From contig NZ_JAUYGD010000065.1 in the NCBI RefSeq assembly GCF_030690725.1, positions 62,001 to 126,000 on the forward strand: a stretch of 64,000 bases of DNA, written 5' to 3'. The notes beneath the pieces are model-generated. The model saw only the letters and a program-made list of their open reading frames with translations, searched no databases and was not told the DNA's origin. Of this stretch, positions 14,571 to 24,963 are shown one piece after another (position 1 is the stretch's first letter; each line of letters opens with the position of its first letter). The position numbers were made by a program, and so were the translations under genes. Source of the stretch: Pseudomonas sp. GTDB taxonomy: Bacteria; Pseudomonadota; Gammaproteobacteria; Pseudomonadales; Pseudomonadaceae.

Positions 14571-15623
14571 GTGCATATCCTTATCACCGGCGGCGCCGGC
14601 TTTATCGGTTCGGCGCTGATTCGTCATCTGCTGAATCACACCGAGCATCAGGTGCTCAACCTCGACAAGCTGACCTATGCCGGCAACCTCGAATCGTTGG
14701 CCAGTGTTGCCGATAACCCACACTATCGCTTTGTGCAGGCGGATATTGCTGACAGCGCAGCCGTCAGCCAGGCACTGGCTGAATTTCAGCCGGATGCGAT
14801 CATGCACCTAGCGGCTGAATCCCATGTCGACCGCTCCATCGACGGCCCAGCGGCATTTATCCAGACCAATATCGTTGGCACCTATGCGCTGCTCGAAGCC
14901 ACGCGCAGCTACTGGCTGCAGCTGGAGCCAGCGCGCAAAGCGGCGTTTCGCTTTCACCATATCTCCACCGACGAGGTGTATGGCGACCTGCATGGTGTGG
15001 ATGATCTGTTCAGCGAGACCACGCCCTACGCACCCAGCTCTCCCTACTCGGCGAGCAAGGCCGCATCCGATCATCTGGTGCGCGCCTGGCAGCGCACCTA
15101 TGGCTTGCCAGTACTGCTGACTAACTGTTCGAACAACTATGGTCCTTACCACTTCCCGGAAAAGCTGATCCCGCTGGTGATCCTCAATGCCCTGGATGGC
15201 AAGCCGCTACCGGTATATGGCAATGGCCAGCAGGTACGCGACTGGCTGTACGTGGAAGACCATGCCCGCGCGCTGTTAAAGGTAGTGAGCGAGGGCAAGG
15301 TCGGTGAAACCTACAATATTGGCGGGCACAACGAGCAGAATAACCTGCATGTGGTGGAGAGCATCTGCGCGTTATTGGACGAGCTGTCCCCACGCCAGAA
15401 CGGCTCGTATAAAGAGCAGATCAGTTTCGTCAGCGACCGCCCAGGCCATGACCTGCGCTATGCCATCGATGCCAGCAAAATCGAGCGCGAACTTGGCTGG
15501 AAACCCACCGAAACCTTCGTCAGTGGCCTGCGCAAGACCGTGCTCTGGTACCTGGACAATCTCGACTGGTGCCGACGCGTGCAGGATGGCAGCTACCAAC
15601 GCGAACGCCTCGGCGCACTTTAA
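14571..15623 (+). CDS. rmlB: dTDP-glucose 4,6-dehydratase
   Basis: 350 aa, GTG start at 14571 after an AGGAAG site; the N-terminal [15 protein letters not shown] is the NAD-binding Rossmann motif and begins at once, which fixes the start. The active-site TDE (STDEVYG) and YxxxK (YSASK) motifs of the extended SDR family are present. It converts dTDP-D-glucose to dTDP-4-keto-6-deoxyglucose, the second step to dTDP-L-rhamnose for O-antigen, core LPS and rhamnolipid. It is the first gene of rmlBACD and the first core gene after the integrated element. Confidence 0.95.
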   Translation: MHILITGGAGFIGSALIRHLLNHTEHQVLNLDKLTYAGNLESLASVADNPHYRFVQADIADSAAVSQALAEFQPDAIMHLAAESHVDRSIDGPAAFIQTNIVGTYALLEATRSYWLQLEPARKAAFRFHHISTDEVYGDLHGVDDLFSETTPYAPSSPYSASKAASDHLVRAWQRTYGLPVLLTNCSNNYGPYHFPEKLIPLVILNALDGKPLPVYGNGQQVRDWLYVEDHARALLKVVSEGKVGETYNIGGHNEQNNLHVVESICALLDELSPRQNGSYKEQISFVSDRPGHDLRYAIDASKIERELGWKPTETFVSGLRKTVLWYLDNLDWCRRVQDGSYQRERLGAL

Positions 15624-15634
15624 GGAGCAGCACA

Positions 15635-16501
15635 ATGAAAGGCATCATTCTCGCAGGCGGCTCAGGTAGCCGCCTGCACCCGATCACCCTGGGTGTATCC
15701 AAACAGCTGCTGCCGATCTATGACAAGCCGATGATCTACTACCCGATCTCGGTGCTGATGCTCGCCGGTATTCGTGAAATCCTGATCATATCCACCCCGC
15801 AGGATCTACCGAATTTCCGCAAGATGCTTGGCGACGGGCAGCAGTTTGGCCTGCACTTCGAGTACGCCGAACAACCCTCACCCGACGGTCTCGCCCAGGC
15901 CTTTATTCTTGGTGAAGACTTTATTGGCGCGGATTCGGTGTGCTTGATCCTCGGCGATAACATTTTTCACGGCCAGCACTTCACCGAGAAACTTCTGCGC
16001 GCGGCCGCAGAGCCATCAGGGGCTACGGTGTTCGGCTATTGGGTCAAGGACCCGCAGCGCTTTGGCGTGATCGAGTTCGATACTGAGGGTAAGGCGATCG
16101 CCATTGAGGAGAAGCCTACAGTTCCGAAGTCCAGCTATGCGGTGACCGGCCTGTATTTCTACGACAACGACGTGATCGAAATCGCCAAGGCGGTCAAACC
16201 TTCGGCGCGCGGCGAGCTGGAAATCACCGACGTCAACAACGCTTACCTGCTGCGCGGCGACCTGCGTGTAGAGCGTTTCGGCCGTGGCTTTGCCTGGCTC
16301 GACACCGGCACCCACGACAGCCTGCTCGACGCCTCGCAATACGTGCAGACCATTGAACAGCGCCAGGGCCTGAAAGTCGCCTGCCTGGAAGAGATCGCCT
16401 ACCAACAAGGCTGGATTGATCACCAACAACTACTGGTTCAGGCCAAAGCCTTCGGCAAAACCGGCTACGGCCAATACCTGTTCAAACTGGCCGAGGATTA
16501 A
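15635..16501 (+). CDS. rmlA: Glucose-1-phosphate thymidylyltransferase
   Basis: 288 aa. Start at ATG 15635, preceded by AAGGAG; the frame is open upstream into rmlB but that part has no homology. The opening [17 protein letters not shown] is the nucleotidyltransferase signature, and the later [12 protein letters not shown] and DNIFHG segments are typical of RmlA. It joins dTTP and glucose-1-phosphate to give dTDP-glucose, the first committed step to dTDP-rhamnose. It lies 11 bases after rmlB and 2 bases before rmlC. Confidence 0.95.
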   Translation: MKGIILAGGSGSRLHPITLGVSKQLLPIYDKPMIYYPISVLMLAGIREILIISTPQDLPNFRKMLGDGQQFGLHFEYAEQPSPDGLAQAFILGEDFIGADSVCLILGDNIFHGQHFTEKLLRAAAEPSGATVFGYWVKDPQRFGVIEFDTEGKAIAIEEKPTVPKSSYAVTGLYFYDNDVIEIAKAVKPSARGELEITDVNNAYLLRGDLRVERFGRGFAWLDTGTHDSLLDASQYVQTIEQRQGLKVACLEEIAYQQGWIDHQQLLVQAKAFGKTGYGQYLFKLAED

Positions 16502-16503
16502 CC

Positions 16504-17049
16504 ATGCAAGCTGTTAACACCGAACTACCCGGCATGATCATTCTCGAGCCCAAGGTGTTCGGCGATCAGCGCGGCTTTTTCTTCGAGAGCTTCAATGCCC
16601 GCAGCTTTGCCGATGCCACTGGCCTGCAGCGTGAGTTCGTTCAGGACAATCACTCGCGCTCAGCCAAAGGCGTGCTGCGCGGCCTGCATTACCAGGTGCA
16701 GCAAGCGCAGGGCAAACTGGTACGGGTCACCACCGGCGAAGTCTATGACGTGGCCGTGGATCTACGTCGCAGCTCGCCCACCTTCGGCAAATGGGCGGGC
16801 AATCTATTGTCCGCCGAGAACAAGCGGCAGCTGTGGGTGCCGGAAGGTTTTGCCCATGGCTTTGTCGTACTCAGCGAGTTCGCCGAATTTCTCTACAAAA
16901 CCACTGACTACTACGCGCCGGAACACGAGCGCTGCATCCGCTGGGATGACCCGACCTTGGCCATCGACTGGCCATTGGATGGCGCGCCGCAGTTATCAGC
17001 CAAGGATCAGGCCGGGCTCAGCTTCGTCGATGCGCAGGTTTTCCCATGA
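16504..17049 (+). CDS. rmlC: dTDP-4-dehydrorhamnose 3,5-epimerase
   Basis: 181 aa cupin-fold enzyme. The segments GFFFESFN, QDNHSRSAKGVLRGLHYQ (with the catalytic His region) and WVPEGFAHGFVVLS are hallmarks of RmlC. It epimerises C3 and C5 of dTDP-4-keto-6-deoxyglucose. It starts 2 bases after rmlA and overlaps rmlD by 4 bases, so the four genes form a tight operon. Confidence 0.95.
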   Translation: MQAVNTELPGMIILEPKVFGDQRGFFFESFNARSFADATGLQREFVQDNHSRSAKGVLRGLHYQVQQAQGKLVRVTTGEVYDVAVDLRRSSPTFGKWAGNLLSAENKRQLWVPEGFAHGFVVLSEFAEFLYKTTDYYAPEHERCIRWDDPTLAIDWPLDGAPQLSAKDQAGLSFVDAQVFP

Positions 17050-17912
17050 AGATTCTCCTGCTCGGCCAGCATGGCCAGGTCAGCCAGGAACTGCAGCGCA
17101 CTTTGCAAGGCGCAGGCGAGCTGACGGTACTGGGCCGTGAGCAGCTGGATCTGGCTCAGCCCGAGCTTATTCGCCAACAGGTTCAGCATCTGCGCCCCGA
17201 GCTGATCATCAATGCCGCTGCACACACCGCGGTGGATCAGGCCGAGAGCGAGCCGGAGCTGGCCTTCACGATCAACGCCACGGCACCCGGCATCCTCGCC
17301 GAAGTCGCTGCCGAGCTGGGCGCTCCGCTGATCCACTACTCCACCGATTATGTGTTCGATGGCAGCCAGGCCGCGCCTTACCACGAGAGCGACAGCACAA
17401 ACCCGCTGAGTGTTTACGGGCGCAGCAAATTGGCTGGCGAGCAGGCGATTCAGGCCGTGGGCGGTATGCACCTGATTCTGCGTACCAGTTGGGTCTATTC
17501 GCAGCACGGCAAAAACTTTCTGCTGACCATGCAACGCCTGCTGCAGGAGCGCGAAAGCCTGTCCGTGGTGGTGGACCAGATTGGCGCGCCGACCTGGGCC
17601 GGCACTATTGCGCAGGCCACGGCGCAGCTGATCAAGCACTGGCGCAGCGGCCATGCCGGCCCGTGGGGCGTGTATCACCTGAGCGCCCAGGACGAAACCA
17701 GCTGGTTCGGTTTCGCCAGCGCAATTGCCGCACACCTGCGTAACCAGGGCAAACGTGTGGCGACGCTACAACCTATTCCCAGCAGCGCTTACCCAACCCC
17801 GGCGCAACGCCCACTTAATTCACGTTTGGACTGCAGCCGCCTGCAGCAGGACTGGCAGGTTCAACTGCCAACCTGGCAAGCCGCGCTGGAGCAATGCCTA
17901 GCTCGCAGCTAA
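17046..17912 (+). CDS. rmlD: dTDP-4-dehydrorhamnose reductase
   Basis: 288 aa SDR. The N-terminal [14 protein letters not shown] is the cofactor-binding glycine motif, and STDYVFDG plus the YGRSK motif (YxxxK) supply the catalytic residues. It reduces the 4-keto group to yield dTDP-L-rhamnose. It starts within the rmlC stop (ATGA) and ends overlapping, tail to tail, the last 4 bases of the chemoreceptor gene, leaving no room for a terminator between them. Confidence 0.95.
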   Translation: MKILLLGQHGQVSQELQRTLQGAGELTVLGREQLDLAQPELIRQQVQHLRPELIINAAAHTAVDQAESEPELAFTINATAPGILAEVAAELGAPLIHYSTDYVFDGSQAAPYHESDSTNPLSVYGRSKLAGEQAIQAVGGMHLILRTSWVYSQHGKNFLLTMQRLLQERESLSVVVDQIGAPTWAGTIAQATAQLIKHWRSGHAGPWGVYHLSAQDETSWFGFASAIAAHLRNQGKRVATLQPIPSSAYPTPAQRPLNSRLDCSRLQQDWQVQLPTWQAALEQCLARS

Positions 17913-19534
17913 GCCCGGAAACGCTGAATCTGCTGCTGCAAACCGGTGGCCAGTTGCGCCAGATCGCGACTGGCAATCGAGCTCTGCTCGGCGCCGTTGA
18001 CCACCTCGCCAATGCTGTCATTAAGGCTACTGATGTTCTGGCTGATCTCATTGGCCACCGCAGTCTGCTCCTCGGTAGCGGCGGATATCTGCACATTGCC
18101 ATCGGCAATGCCTTCGATGGCGTGGGCAATATGATTAAGCACCTCACCCGCTTCTCGGGCATGGCTGACGCTGTTTTGCGCCTGCTCTCGCGATAGCTGC
18201 ATGGCGCTCACCGCGCTACGCGCACCGCCTTGCAGGGCATCGATCATGCTGCGAATCGACTCGGTGGCTTTCTGCGTATTGCTGGCCAGGCTGCGCACCT
18301 CATCGGCCACAACGGCAAAGCCACGCCCGGCTTCACCGGCGCGCGCTGCCTCGATGGCGGCGTTGAGCGCCAGCAGGTTGGTCTGCTCGGCAATGCTCTG
18401 GATCACCCCAAGCACCTTGCTGATTTCATCGCTCTGGCTATGCAAGGTGTCGATCACCTGGCCGGCTTTTTCCACCGACGCCGACAGGCCCTGAATCGAT
18501 GTGAGGTTGGACTGCACCAGCTCACTGCCCTGGCGCGCTTCCTTGTTCGCGTCCGCCGCATTGCTGGCGGTGGACTGCGCATTGCGCGCCACTTCCTGCA
18601 CCGCCACGCTCATCTGGTGCACGGCGGTGGCCACCATGCTGGTTTGGTCACCCTGAGCCGTGGCGGCCTGGCTGACCTGGGCACTGATCGCGCTCATTTC
18701 CTCGGACGCTGCCGCCAGTTGCGTGGCGGTATCAGTCAAATGACGAATCAATGCCTGCTGGTGTTCAAGCATGGTGTTGAAGGCCCGCGCGGTATCGGAC
18801 ACCTCATCGCGGCCGCTGGCATCGGCGCGCAGGGTCAGATTGGAAGACTGCTGCACTTCGCTGATCAGGCTGCGCAAACCGGCCAGCGGGCGAATGATCG
18901 ACAGGCTGATCAACAACGCCGCCACCAGCACCAGCACCAGCGCCACTACACCAATCACCACAAAACTATTGCGGATCGTCTGGTACTGCGCGGCGGTCTC
19001 GACGTTCAGCTGCTCGCCCTCGCTCAACTGCAGGTTGATCAAGCCCTCCAACTCGCCACCGAGCGGGTCGAAGGTGTCATACAGGGTGCGATTGAACGGC
19101 CCGGCTTCAGCTGCCAACAACTGGCCATTGCCGAGCTGACCCAGATACTGATCGGCCAGTTGCTGCACGCGCAACAAATGCGGTTTGACCCGTTCGACCC
19201 GGCTGCTTTCATCCCGGGTCAGGCGAGTGGCGATGTATTCGGCCCAGGCCTTGTCGCCACGCCCACGAGCCTCACTGAATGCCTTACGCAACGCAGGCTC
19301 ATCAAACACCCCAGCGCGGTATTTATGCAGTGCATCGACCATCGCCACCGCGTAGGCATCGGACACCAGCTTGAGCTGGCTGATCGGCTGCATGCGGTCG
19401 GTAAATAGCTCGTCAAAACTCTGATTGAGCTTGCTGGCGTTGGACAACGCCATAGCGATGACCACAATCAGCACCAGCAGCGGCACCACCGCCAACAGCA
19501 ACAGTCTCGCCCTTACCGTTAATTGAGCCAACAT
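17909..19534 (-). CDS. Methyl-accepting chemotaxis protein
   Basis: 541 aa. A first membrane span at about residues 10-29, a helical-bundle periplasmic sensor (about 30-185), a second span at about 190-210, a HAMP domain, and a cytoplasmic signalling domain with the hairpin tip [25 protein letters not shown] precedes the ATG. No C-terminal CheR/CheB pentapeptide is seen. The ligand cannot be told from sequence. Tail-to-tail with rmlD. Confidence 0.9.
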   Translation of the reverse strand: MLAQLTVRARLLLLAVVPLLVLIVVIAMALSNASKLNQSFDELFTDRMQPISQLKLVSDAYAVAMVDALHKYRAGVFDEPALRKAFSEARGRGDKAWAEYIATRLTRDESSRVERVKPHLLRVQQLADQYLGQLGNGQLLAAEAGPFNRTLYDTFDPLGGELEGLINLQLSEGEQLNVETAAQYQTIRNSFVVIGVVALVLVLVAALLISLSIIRPLAGLRSLISEVQQSSNLTLRADASGRDEVSDTARAFNTMLEHQQALIRHLTDTATQLAAASEEMSAISAQVSQAATAQGDQTSMVATAVHQMSVAVQEVARNAQSTASNAADANKEARQGSELVQSNLTSIQGLSASVEKAGQVIDTLHSQSDEISKVLGVIQSIAEQTNLLALNAAIEAARAGEAGRGFAVVADEVRSLASNTQKATESIRSMIDALQGGARSAVSAMQLSREQAQNSVSHAREAGEVLNHIAHAIEGIADGNVQISAATEEQTAVANEISQNISSLNDSIGEVVNGAEQSSIASRDLAQLATGLQQQIQRFRA

Positions 19535-19626
19535 CGGACACCTCCAGGGACTAAAGCGCAGCCGTCCATGCAGGGCGCAACCGGGGCGGCACCATTACTC
19601 CAAAGCGATGCCGAACAATTTGAGTA

Positions 19627-19660
19627 TTGACCCATATCGGCGAGCTTGCCCACTTATTGC
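19627..19660 (-). promoter_or_regulatory. Candidate FliA (sigma-28) promoter of the chemoreceptor
   Basis: On the minus strand, GCAA at 19660-19657 and GCCGATAT at 19641-19634 are separated by 15 bases, the flagellar spacing. The -10 matches 7 of 8, the -35 only 2 of 4. It lies about 100 bases before the start codon. Confidence 0.4.
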
Positions 19661-19702
19661 ATAACCGCCACTCTCAACTGATCACCCTGCTCGAGTAAGC
19701 GC

Positions 19703-21517
19703 ATGTCCACCGCTCATCCTCACCCGCGTCGCCCGCGTTGGCGCAGCCTGGCTGTCCTCGCCCTGCTGCTGACGCCACTGCTGTGGCCGCTGCAGCAGCT
19801 GGCCGAGCGTTACTACAGCGGCGTGCTGGTCGAACAGAACCGCCAGACCCTCGACCTCTACGTCGCCAACCTGCTCGGCACCCTGCGCCGTTATGAAGTG
19901 CTGCCACCGATTCTCGGCGACCTGCCGGCCCTGCGCCTGGCCCTGCAACAGCCAAGCGAGCGCGCCCTGCTGGAGAACGCCAACCGCCTGCTCGATCAGG
20001 TGCGCGGCCAGACCGGGGCCGACGTGATCTACCTGATGGACCCCAACGGCAAGACCTTAGCGGCCTCCAACTGGGAGCAGGCCGACTCCTTTGTCGACCG
20101 TAACTTCGCCTTCCGCCCGTATTTCCGCGAGGCCATCGCCGGCCGGCCGGGGCGCTTCTTCGGCCTCGGCACCACCTCAGGCAAGCGCGGCTACTACTTT
20201 GCCGCTGCCGTGCGCGATGGCGAGCGTAACCTCGGCGCGTTGGTGGTCAAGGTCGACCTCGATCACACCGAAATCCTCTGGGGCAACACCCCGGAACAGC
20301 TGCTGGTCACCGATGCCAATGGCGTGGTGATCCTCACCTCCAACAGCCAGTGGCGCTTTACCGCCAGCCGCCCGCTGGACGCTGCCGAGCGCGCCGCAAT
20401 TGCCGCCAACCTGCCCTACCCGACCCAGGCGCCGCCGCCGATCAAGCTGGATGCGCAGAACTGGATTCGCCAGGACCGCGAGCTCAAGGAAACCGGCTGG
20501 ACCGTCAGCATCCTCGCCCCACGCAGCCTGCTCGACCGCCCGGTGCGCACCGCCCTGGTCGCCGGCGGCGGCATGCTGCTGCTGTTGATGCTGCTGCTTG
20601 GCCTGCTGATGCAGCGTCGCCGTCACTACCTGGAGCGCATCGCCCTCGACAGCCAGGCCCGTCAGCAGCTGGAACAACGCGTGCTGGAACGCACCCTCGA
20701 CCTGGAACGGCTGAATAGCCGGCTGAAACAGGAAGTGCTGGAGCGCGAGCAGGCACAGCAGGAGCTGGTGCAAGCGCAGGATGAACTGGTACAGGCCAGC
20801 AAACTCTCGGCCCTGGGCACCATGAGTGCGAGCATCAGCCATGAGCTCAACCAACCGCTGGCGGCCATCCGCAGCTACGCCGACAACGCCTGCGTGCTGC
20901 TCGACCACCAGCGCGGCGACGATGCCCGCGCCAACCTCAAGCTGATCAGCCAACTCACCGAGCGCATGGCTTCGATCATCGCCCACCTGCGCGCCTTCGC
21001 CCGCCGCGACCGTCACGCCCCGGAAAGCGTGGCCCTGCAGCCGGCCATCGACGATGCCCTGGCCCTGCTGGCCAAGCGCCGCCAGGCCATGCAGGTCGAG
21101 CTGATCCGCGACCTGCCGAACGCCACCCTGTGGGTGCAGGCCGGGGAAACCCGTCTGCGCCAGGTGCTCGGCAACCTGCTGGCCAACGCCCTCGATGCCT
21201 TGAGCGAAGTGCCGCAGCCACGCCGCCTGTGGCTGAGTGCCGAACTTACCGCCGAGGGCGTCGATCTACACCTGCGGGACAATGGCCCCGGCTTTAGTCA
21301 GGAGGCGCTGCAACGCGCCCGCGAGCCATTCTTCACCACCAAAACCAGCGCTCAGGGCCTCGGCCTCGGCCTGGCCATTTGCGATACCCTGATGCGCGCC
21401 CTGGGCGGCGAACTGCTGTTCGCCAACCACCCCGACGGCGGCGCCCAGCTGACCCTGCGCCTGCGCGCCGCGGATCAGGGCATCAAAACCCAGTCGCCAG
21501 AGGACTTTGCTGTATGA
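19703..21517 (+). CDS. dctB: C4-dicarboxylate sensor histidine kinase
   Basis: 604 aa. An N-terminal membrane span (about residues 13-33), a large periplasmic Cache-type sensor, a second span (about 292-312), a coiled-coil linker, then the kinase. The H-box SISHELNQPLAAIRSYADN gives H380, and DNGPGFS with GLGLGLAI gives the ATP-binding G boxes. It probably senses external succinate, fumarate or malate and phosphorylates DctD. Its stop overlaps the DctD start (ATGA). Confidence 0.9.
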   Translation: MSTAHPHPRRPRWRSLAVLALLLTPLLWPLQQLAERYYSGVLVEQNRQTLDLYVANLLGTLRRYEVLPPILGDLPALRLALQQPSERALLENANRLLDQVRGQTGADVIYLMDPNGKTLAASNWEQADSFVDRNFAFRPYFREAIAGRPGRFFGLGTTSGKRGYYFAAAVRDGERNLGALVVKVDLDHTEILWGNTPEQLLVTDANGVVILTSNSQWRFTASRPLDAAERAAIAANLPYPTQAPPPIKLDAQNWIRQDRELKETGWTVSILAPRSLLDRPVRTALVAGGGMLLLLMLLLGLLMQRRRHYLERIALDSQARQQLEQRVLERTLDLERLNSRLKQEVLEREQAQQELVQAQDELVQASKLSALGTMSASISHELNQPLAAIRSYADNACVLLDHQRGDDARANLKLISQLTERMASIIAHLRAFARRDRHAPESVALQPAIDDALALLAKRRQAMQVELIRDLPNATLWVQAGETRLRQVLGNLLANALDALSEVPQPRRLWLSAELTAEGVDLHLRDNGPGFSQEALQRAREPFFTTKTSAQGLGLGLAICDTLMRALGGELLFANHPDGGAQLTLRLRAADQGIKTQSPEDFAV

Positions 21518-22908
21518 GCATGATCGACTCCCGCACCCAGGTGCTGCTGATCGACGACGACCCCCACCTGCGTCAGGCGCTGAGCCAGACCCTCGACCTG
21601 GCAGGGCTCAAGGTCAGCAGCCTGGCCGACGCCCATGGCGTCGCCGCACGCATCGAGCGCGACTGGCCGGGCGTGGTAGTCAGCGATATCCGCATGCCCG
21701 GCATCGACGGCCTGCAACTGCTGCAACAGCTGCAGGAACAAGACCCGGAGCTGCCGGTACTGCTGATCACCGGCCACGGCGATGTGCCGCTGGCCGTGCA
21801 GGCCATGCGTGCCGGTGCCTATGACTTTCTGGAAAAGCCTTTCGCCAGCGACGACCTGCTCGACAGCGTGCGCCGCGCCTTGGCACTACGCCGTCTGGTG
21901 CTGGATAACCGCAGCCTGCGCATGGCCCTGGCCGATCGCCACACCCTGTCAGCGCGCTTGGTCGGCCAATCGCCAGCGATGCTGCGCCTGCGCGAACAAA
22001 TCGGCGCTCTGGCCGGGATCAACAGCGACGTGCTGATCCTCGGTGAAACCGGCGCCGGCAAGGAAGTGGTGGCGCGCGCGCTGCACGATTTATCGAGCCG
22101 CCGGGCCGGGCCGTTCGTGGCGATCAACGCTGGCGCCCTGGCCGAATCGGTGGTGGAAAGCGAGCTGTTCGGCCATGAGCAAGGCGCCTTTACCGGCGCG
22201 CAGAAGCGCCGTATCGGCAAGTTCGAATTCGCCAATGGCGGCACCCTGTTTCTCGATGAAATCGAGAGCATGAGCCTGGAAGTGCAGGTCAAACTGCTGC
22301 GCCTGTTGCAGGAGCGGGTGGTCGAGCGCCTCGGCGGCAACCAGTTGATTCCCCTGGACATCCGGGTGATCGCGGCGACCAAGGAAGACCTGCGCCAGTC
22401 CGCCGACCAAGGGCGTTTCCGCGCCGACCTGTATTACCGCCTGAACGTCGCCCCGCTGCGCATCCCGGCCCTGCGTGAGCGCGGCGAAGATGCCCTGCTG
22501 CTGTTCCAGCACTTTGCCGAAGCCGCCAGCAGCCGCCACGGCCTGGCCGAACGCAGCCTGCAGCCGGGCCAGCGCGCAGCGCTGCTGCGTCACCCCTGGC
22601 CGGGCAACGTACGTGAACTGCAGAACGCCGCCGAACGCTTCGCCCTGGGCCTGGAACTGGACCTCGACCTGCAGGCCCAGGCTGCGGCGCCGCTGCCCGA
22701 TGAAGACGGCAACAGCGGCGGCCTGAACGCTCAGGTGGAGGCCTTCGAACGCAGCCTGATCAGCGCCGAACTGAGCCGCTCGCACAGCTCGCTGCGCAGC
22801 CTGGCCGAGGCCCTCGGTGTGCCGCGCAAAACCCTGCACGACAAGCTGCGCAAACACGGCCTGAGCTTCGCCGACGCTGGCGGAAGCTCGCCAGACAGCC
22901 TCGACTAG
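21514..22908 (+). CDS. dctD: Sigma-54-dependent C4-dicarboxylate response regulator
   Basis: 464 aa from ATG 21514 (a second ATG at 21520 is equally possible). Receiver domain with phosphorylated D58 (VVVSDIRMPG), AAA+ domain with Walker A GETGAGKE (about residue 177-184) and the sigma-54 contact loop GAFTGA (about 224-229), and a Fis-type HTH at the C-terminus. It activates sigma-54 transcription of the dctPQM transporter genes that follow. Confidence 0.9.
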   Translation: MSMIDSRTQVLLIDDDPHLRQALSQTLDLAGLKVSSLADAHGVAARIERDWPGVVVSDIRMPGIDGLQLLQQLQEQDPELPVLLITGHGDVPLAVQAMRAGAYDFLEKPFASDDLLDSVRRALALRRLVLDNRSLRMALADRHTLSARLVGQSPAMLRLREQIGALAGINSDVLILGETGAGKEVVARALHDLSSRRAGPFVAINAGALAESVVESELFGHEQGAFTGAQKRRIGKFEFANGGTLFLDEIESMSLEVQVKLLRLLQERVVERLGGNQLIPLDIRVIAATKEDLRQSADQGRFRADLYYRLNVAPLRIPALRERGEDALLLFQHFAEAASSRHGLAERSLQPGQRAALLRHPWPGNVRELQNAAERFALGLELDLDLQAQAAAPLPDEDGNSGGLNAQVEAFERSLISAELSRSHSSLRSLAEALGVPRKTLHDKLRKHGLSFADAGGSSPDSLD

Positions 22909-22929
22909 CCGGCGGATTTCCGCCAAAAG

Positions 22930-22950
22930 CTGCGCAAATGCCCTGCGCAG
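22930..22950. promoter_or_regulatory. Candidate DctD upstream activating site
   Basis: A perfect inverted repeat CTGCGCA-N7-TGCGCAG, followed by a further TGCGCGCA half-site. It lies 84 bases upstream of the sigma-54 -24 element, a normal enhancer distance. Confidence 0.5.
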
Positions 22951-23033
22951 CTGCGCGCAAAATTCTCTTCAACAACCCGCCAGGCCTTGTCGTTGCTGCG
23001 TTTCACACTACTCACAGCAGCCACTTCAGCGCC

Positions 23034-23049
23034 TGGCATGGCGGTTGCT
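23034..23049 (+). promoter_or_regulatory. Sigma-54 promoter of dctPQM
   Basis: TGGCATG-N4-TTGCT matches the -24/-12 consensus TGGCACG-N4-TTGCW at all but one base. It lies 165 bases before the dctP start and downstream of a candidate DctD site. The rest of the 305-base gap (22909-23213) holds no gene. Confidence 0.8.
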
Positions 23050-23075
23050 CTAGCCTCCTGCAGGCGACTCACTAA

Positions 23076-24203
<1,128 letters not shown>

Positions 24204-24267
24204 GGCGGAGCAGGCCACGGCCTGAACCCAACCACAGCGCAGCCTTGCCGCTGCGCGATTGGCTGAA

Positions 24268-24299
24268 TACCCAGGCAACCCTAGTGGGCTGCCTGGGTA
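24268..24299 (+). promoter_or_regulatory. Hairpin between dctP and dctQ
   Basis: TACCCAGGCA pairs with TGCCTGGGTA, with an inner CCC/GGG, and no U-run follows. Such a hairpin commonly protects the dctP message or attenuates dctQM, keeping the binding protein in excess. Confidence 0.55.
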
Positions 24300-24330
24300 C
24301 GCCGCCCCTCAAACACTGGAGACTCTATCG

Positions 24331-24963
24331 ATGAACGCCTTGCGGCGCGTCTGGGACCACTTCGAGGAAGGCTTTATCGCCTTTCTGCTGGCCGCCATGA
24401 CGCTGGTGACCTTCGTCTACGTGATCCTCAATAACCTCTACACACTGTTCTACAACCTGGCGGATCGCTGGGAAGGCAGCAGTGAGTTGTTCTTCGCCAT
24501 TGGCGACAGCATTCTCGGCATGGCCCAGTCAATGACCTGGAGCATTGCCCTGACCAAGGCGTTATTCGCCTGGTTGATCTTCTTCGGCCTGGCCTACGGT
24601 GTGCGCACCGCCGGGCATATCGGCGTCGATGCGCTGGTGAAACTGGCGAGCAAACCGGTGCAGCGGGTTATCGGCCTGATCGCCTGCCTGGCCTGCCTGG
24701 GATATGCCGGGCTGATCACCGTGGCCAGCTTCGACTGGGTGAAAACCCTGTTCAACGCCGGCATCGGTGCTGAAGACCTCGGCCACTACGGCATCATGCA
24801 ATGGCATATCACCCTGATCGTGCCGTTCGGTTACGCCATGGTGTTTATCCGCTTCTTTGAAATCTTCGTACGCATCCTGCGCAACCAGCAGACCGGCCTG
24901 GGCCTGGCTGATGAAGCGGCCGACGCGCTGAAAATCAATGAGCACGAGGAACACAAACCATGA
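24331..24963 (+). CDS. dctQ: TRAP transporter small membrane subunit
   Basis: 210 aa, ATG 24331. Four hydrophobic segments are visible, with EEGFIAFLLAAMTLVTFVYV in the first and WSIALTKALFAWLIFFGLA in the second. DctQ partners with DctM to form the dicarboxylate:sodium symporter. It overlaps dctM by 4 bases (ATGA). The length and topology fit the family; the loop between spans one and two is longer than in the shortest members, as in other Pseudomonas DctQ. Confidence 0.9.
   Translation: MNALRRVWDHFEEGFIAFLLAAMTLVTFVYVILNNLYTLFYNLADRWEGSSELFFAIGDSILGMAQSMTWSIALTKALFAWLIFFGLAYGVRTAGHIGVDALVKLASKPVQRVIGLIACLACLGYAGLITVASFDWVKTLFNAGIGAEDLGHYGIMQWHITLIVPFGYAMVFIRFFEIFVRILRNQQTGLGLADEAADALKINEHEEHKP

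Noticed and set aside
14368..14619. ORF across the tRNA fragment and its terminator
   Set aside because: It runs through structured RNA sequence and a terminator and has no homology; the tRNA fragment explains the sequence.
18230..19408. 392-aa ORF opposite the chemoreceptor
   Set aside because: Composition is the reverse of the chemoreceptor sequence, with no domain or ribosome site.
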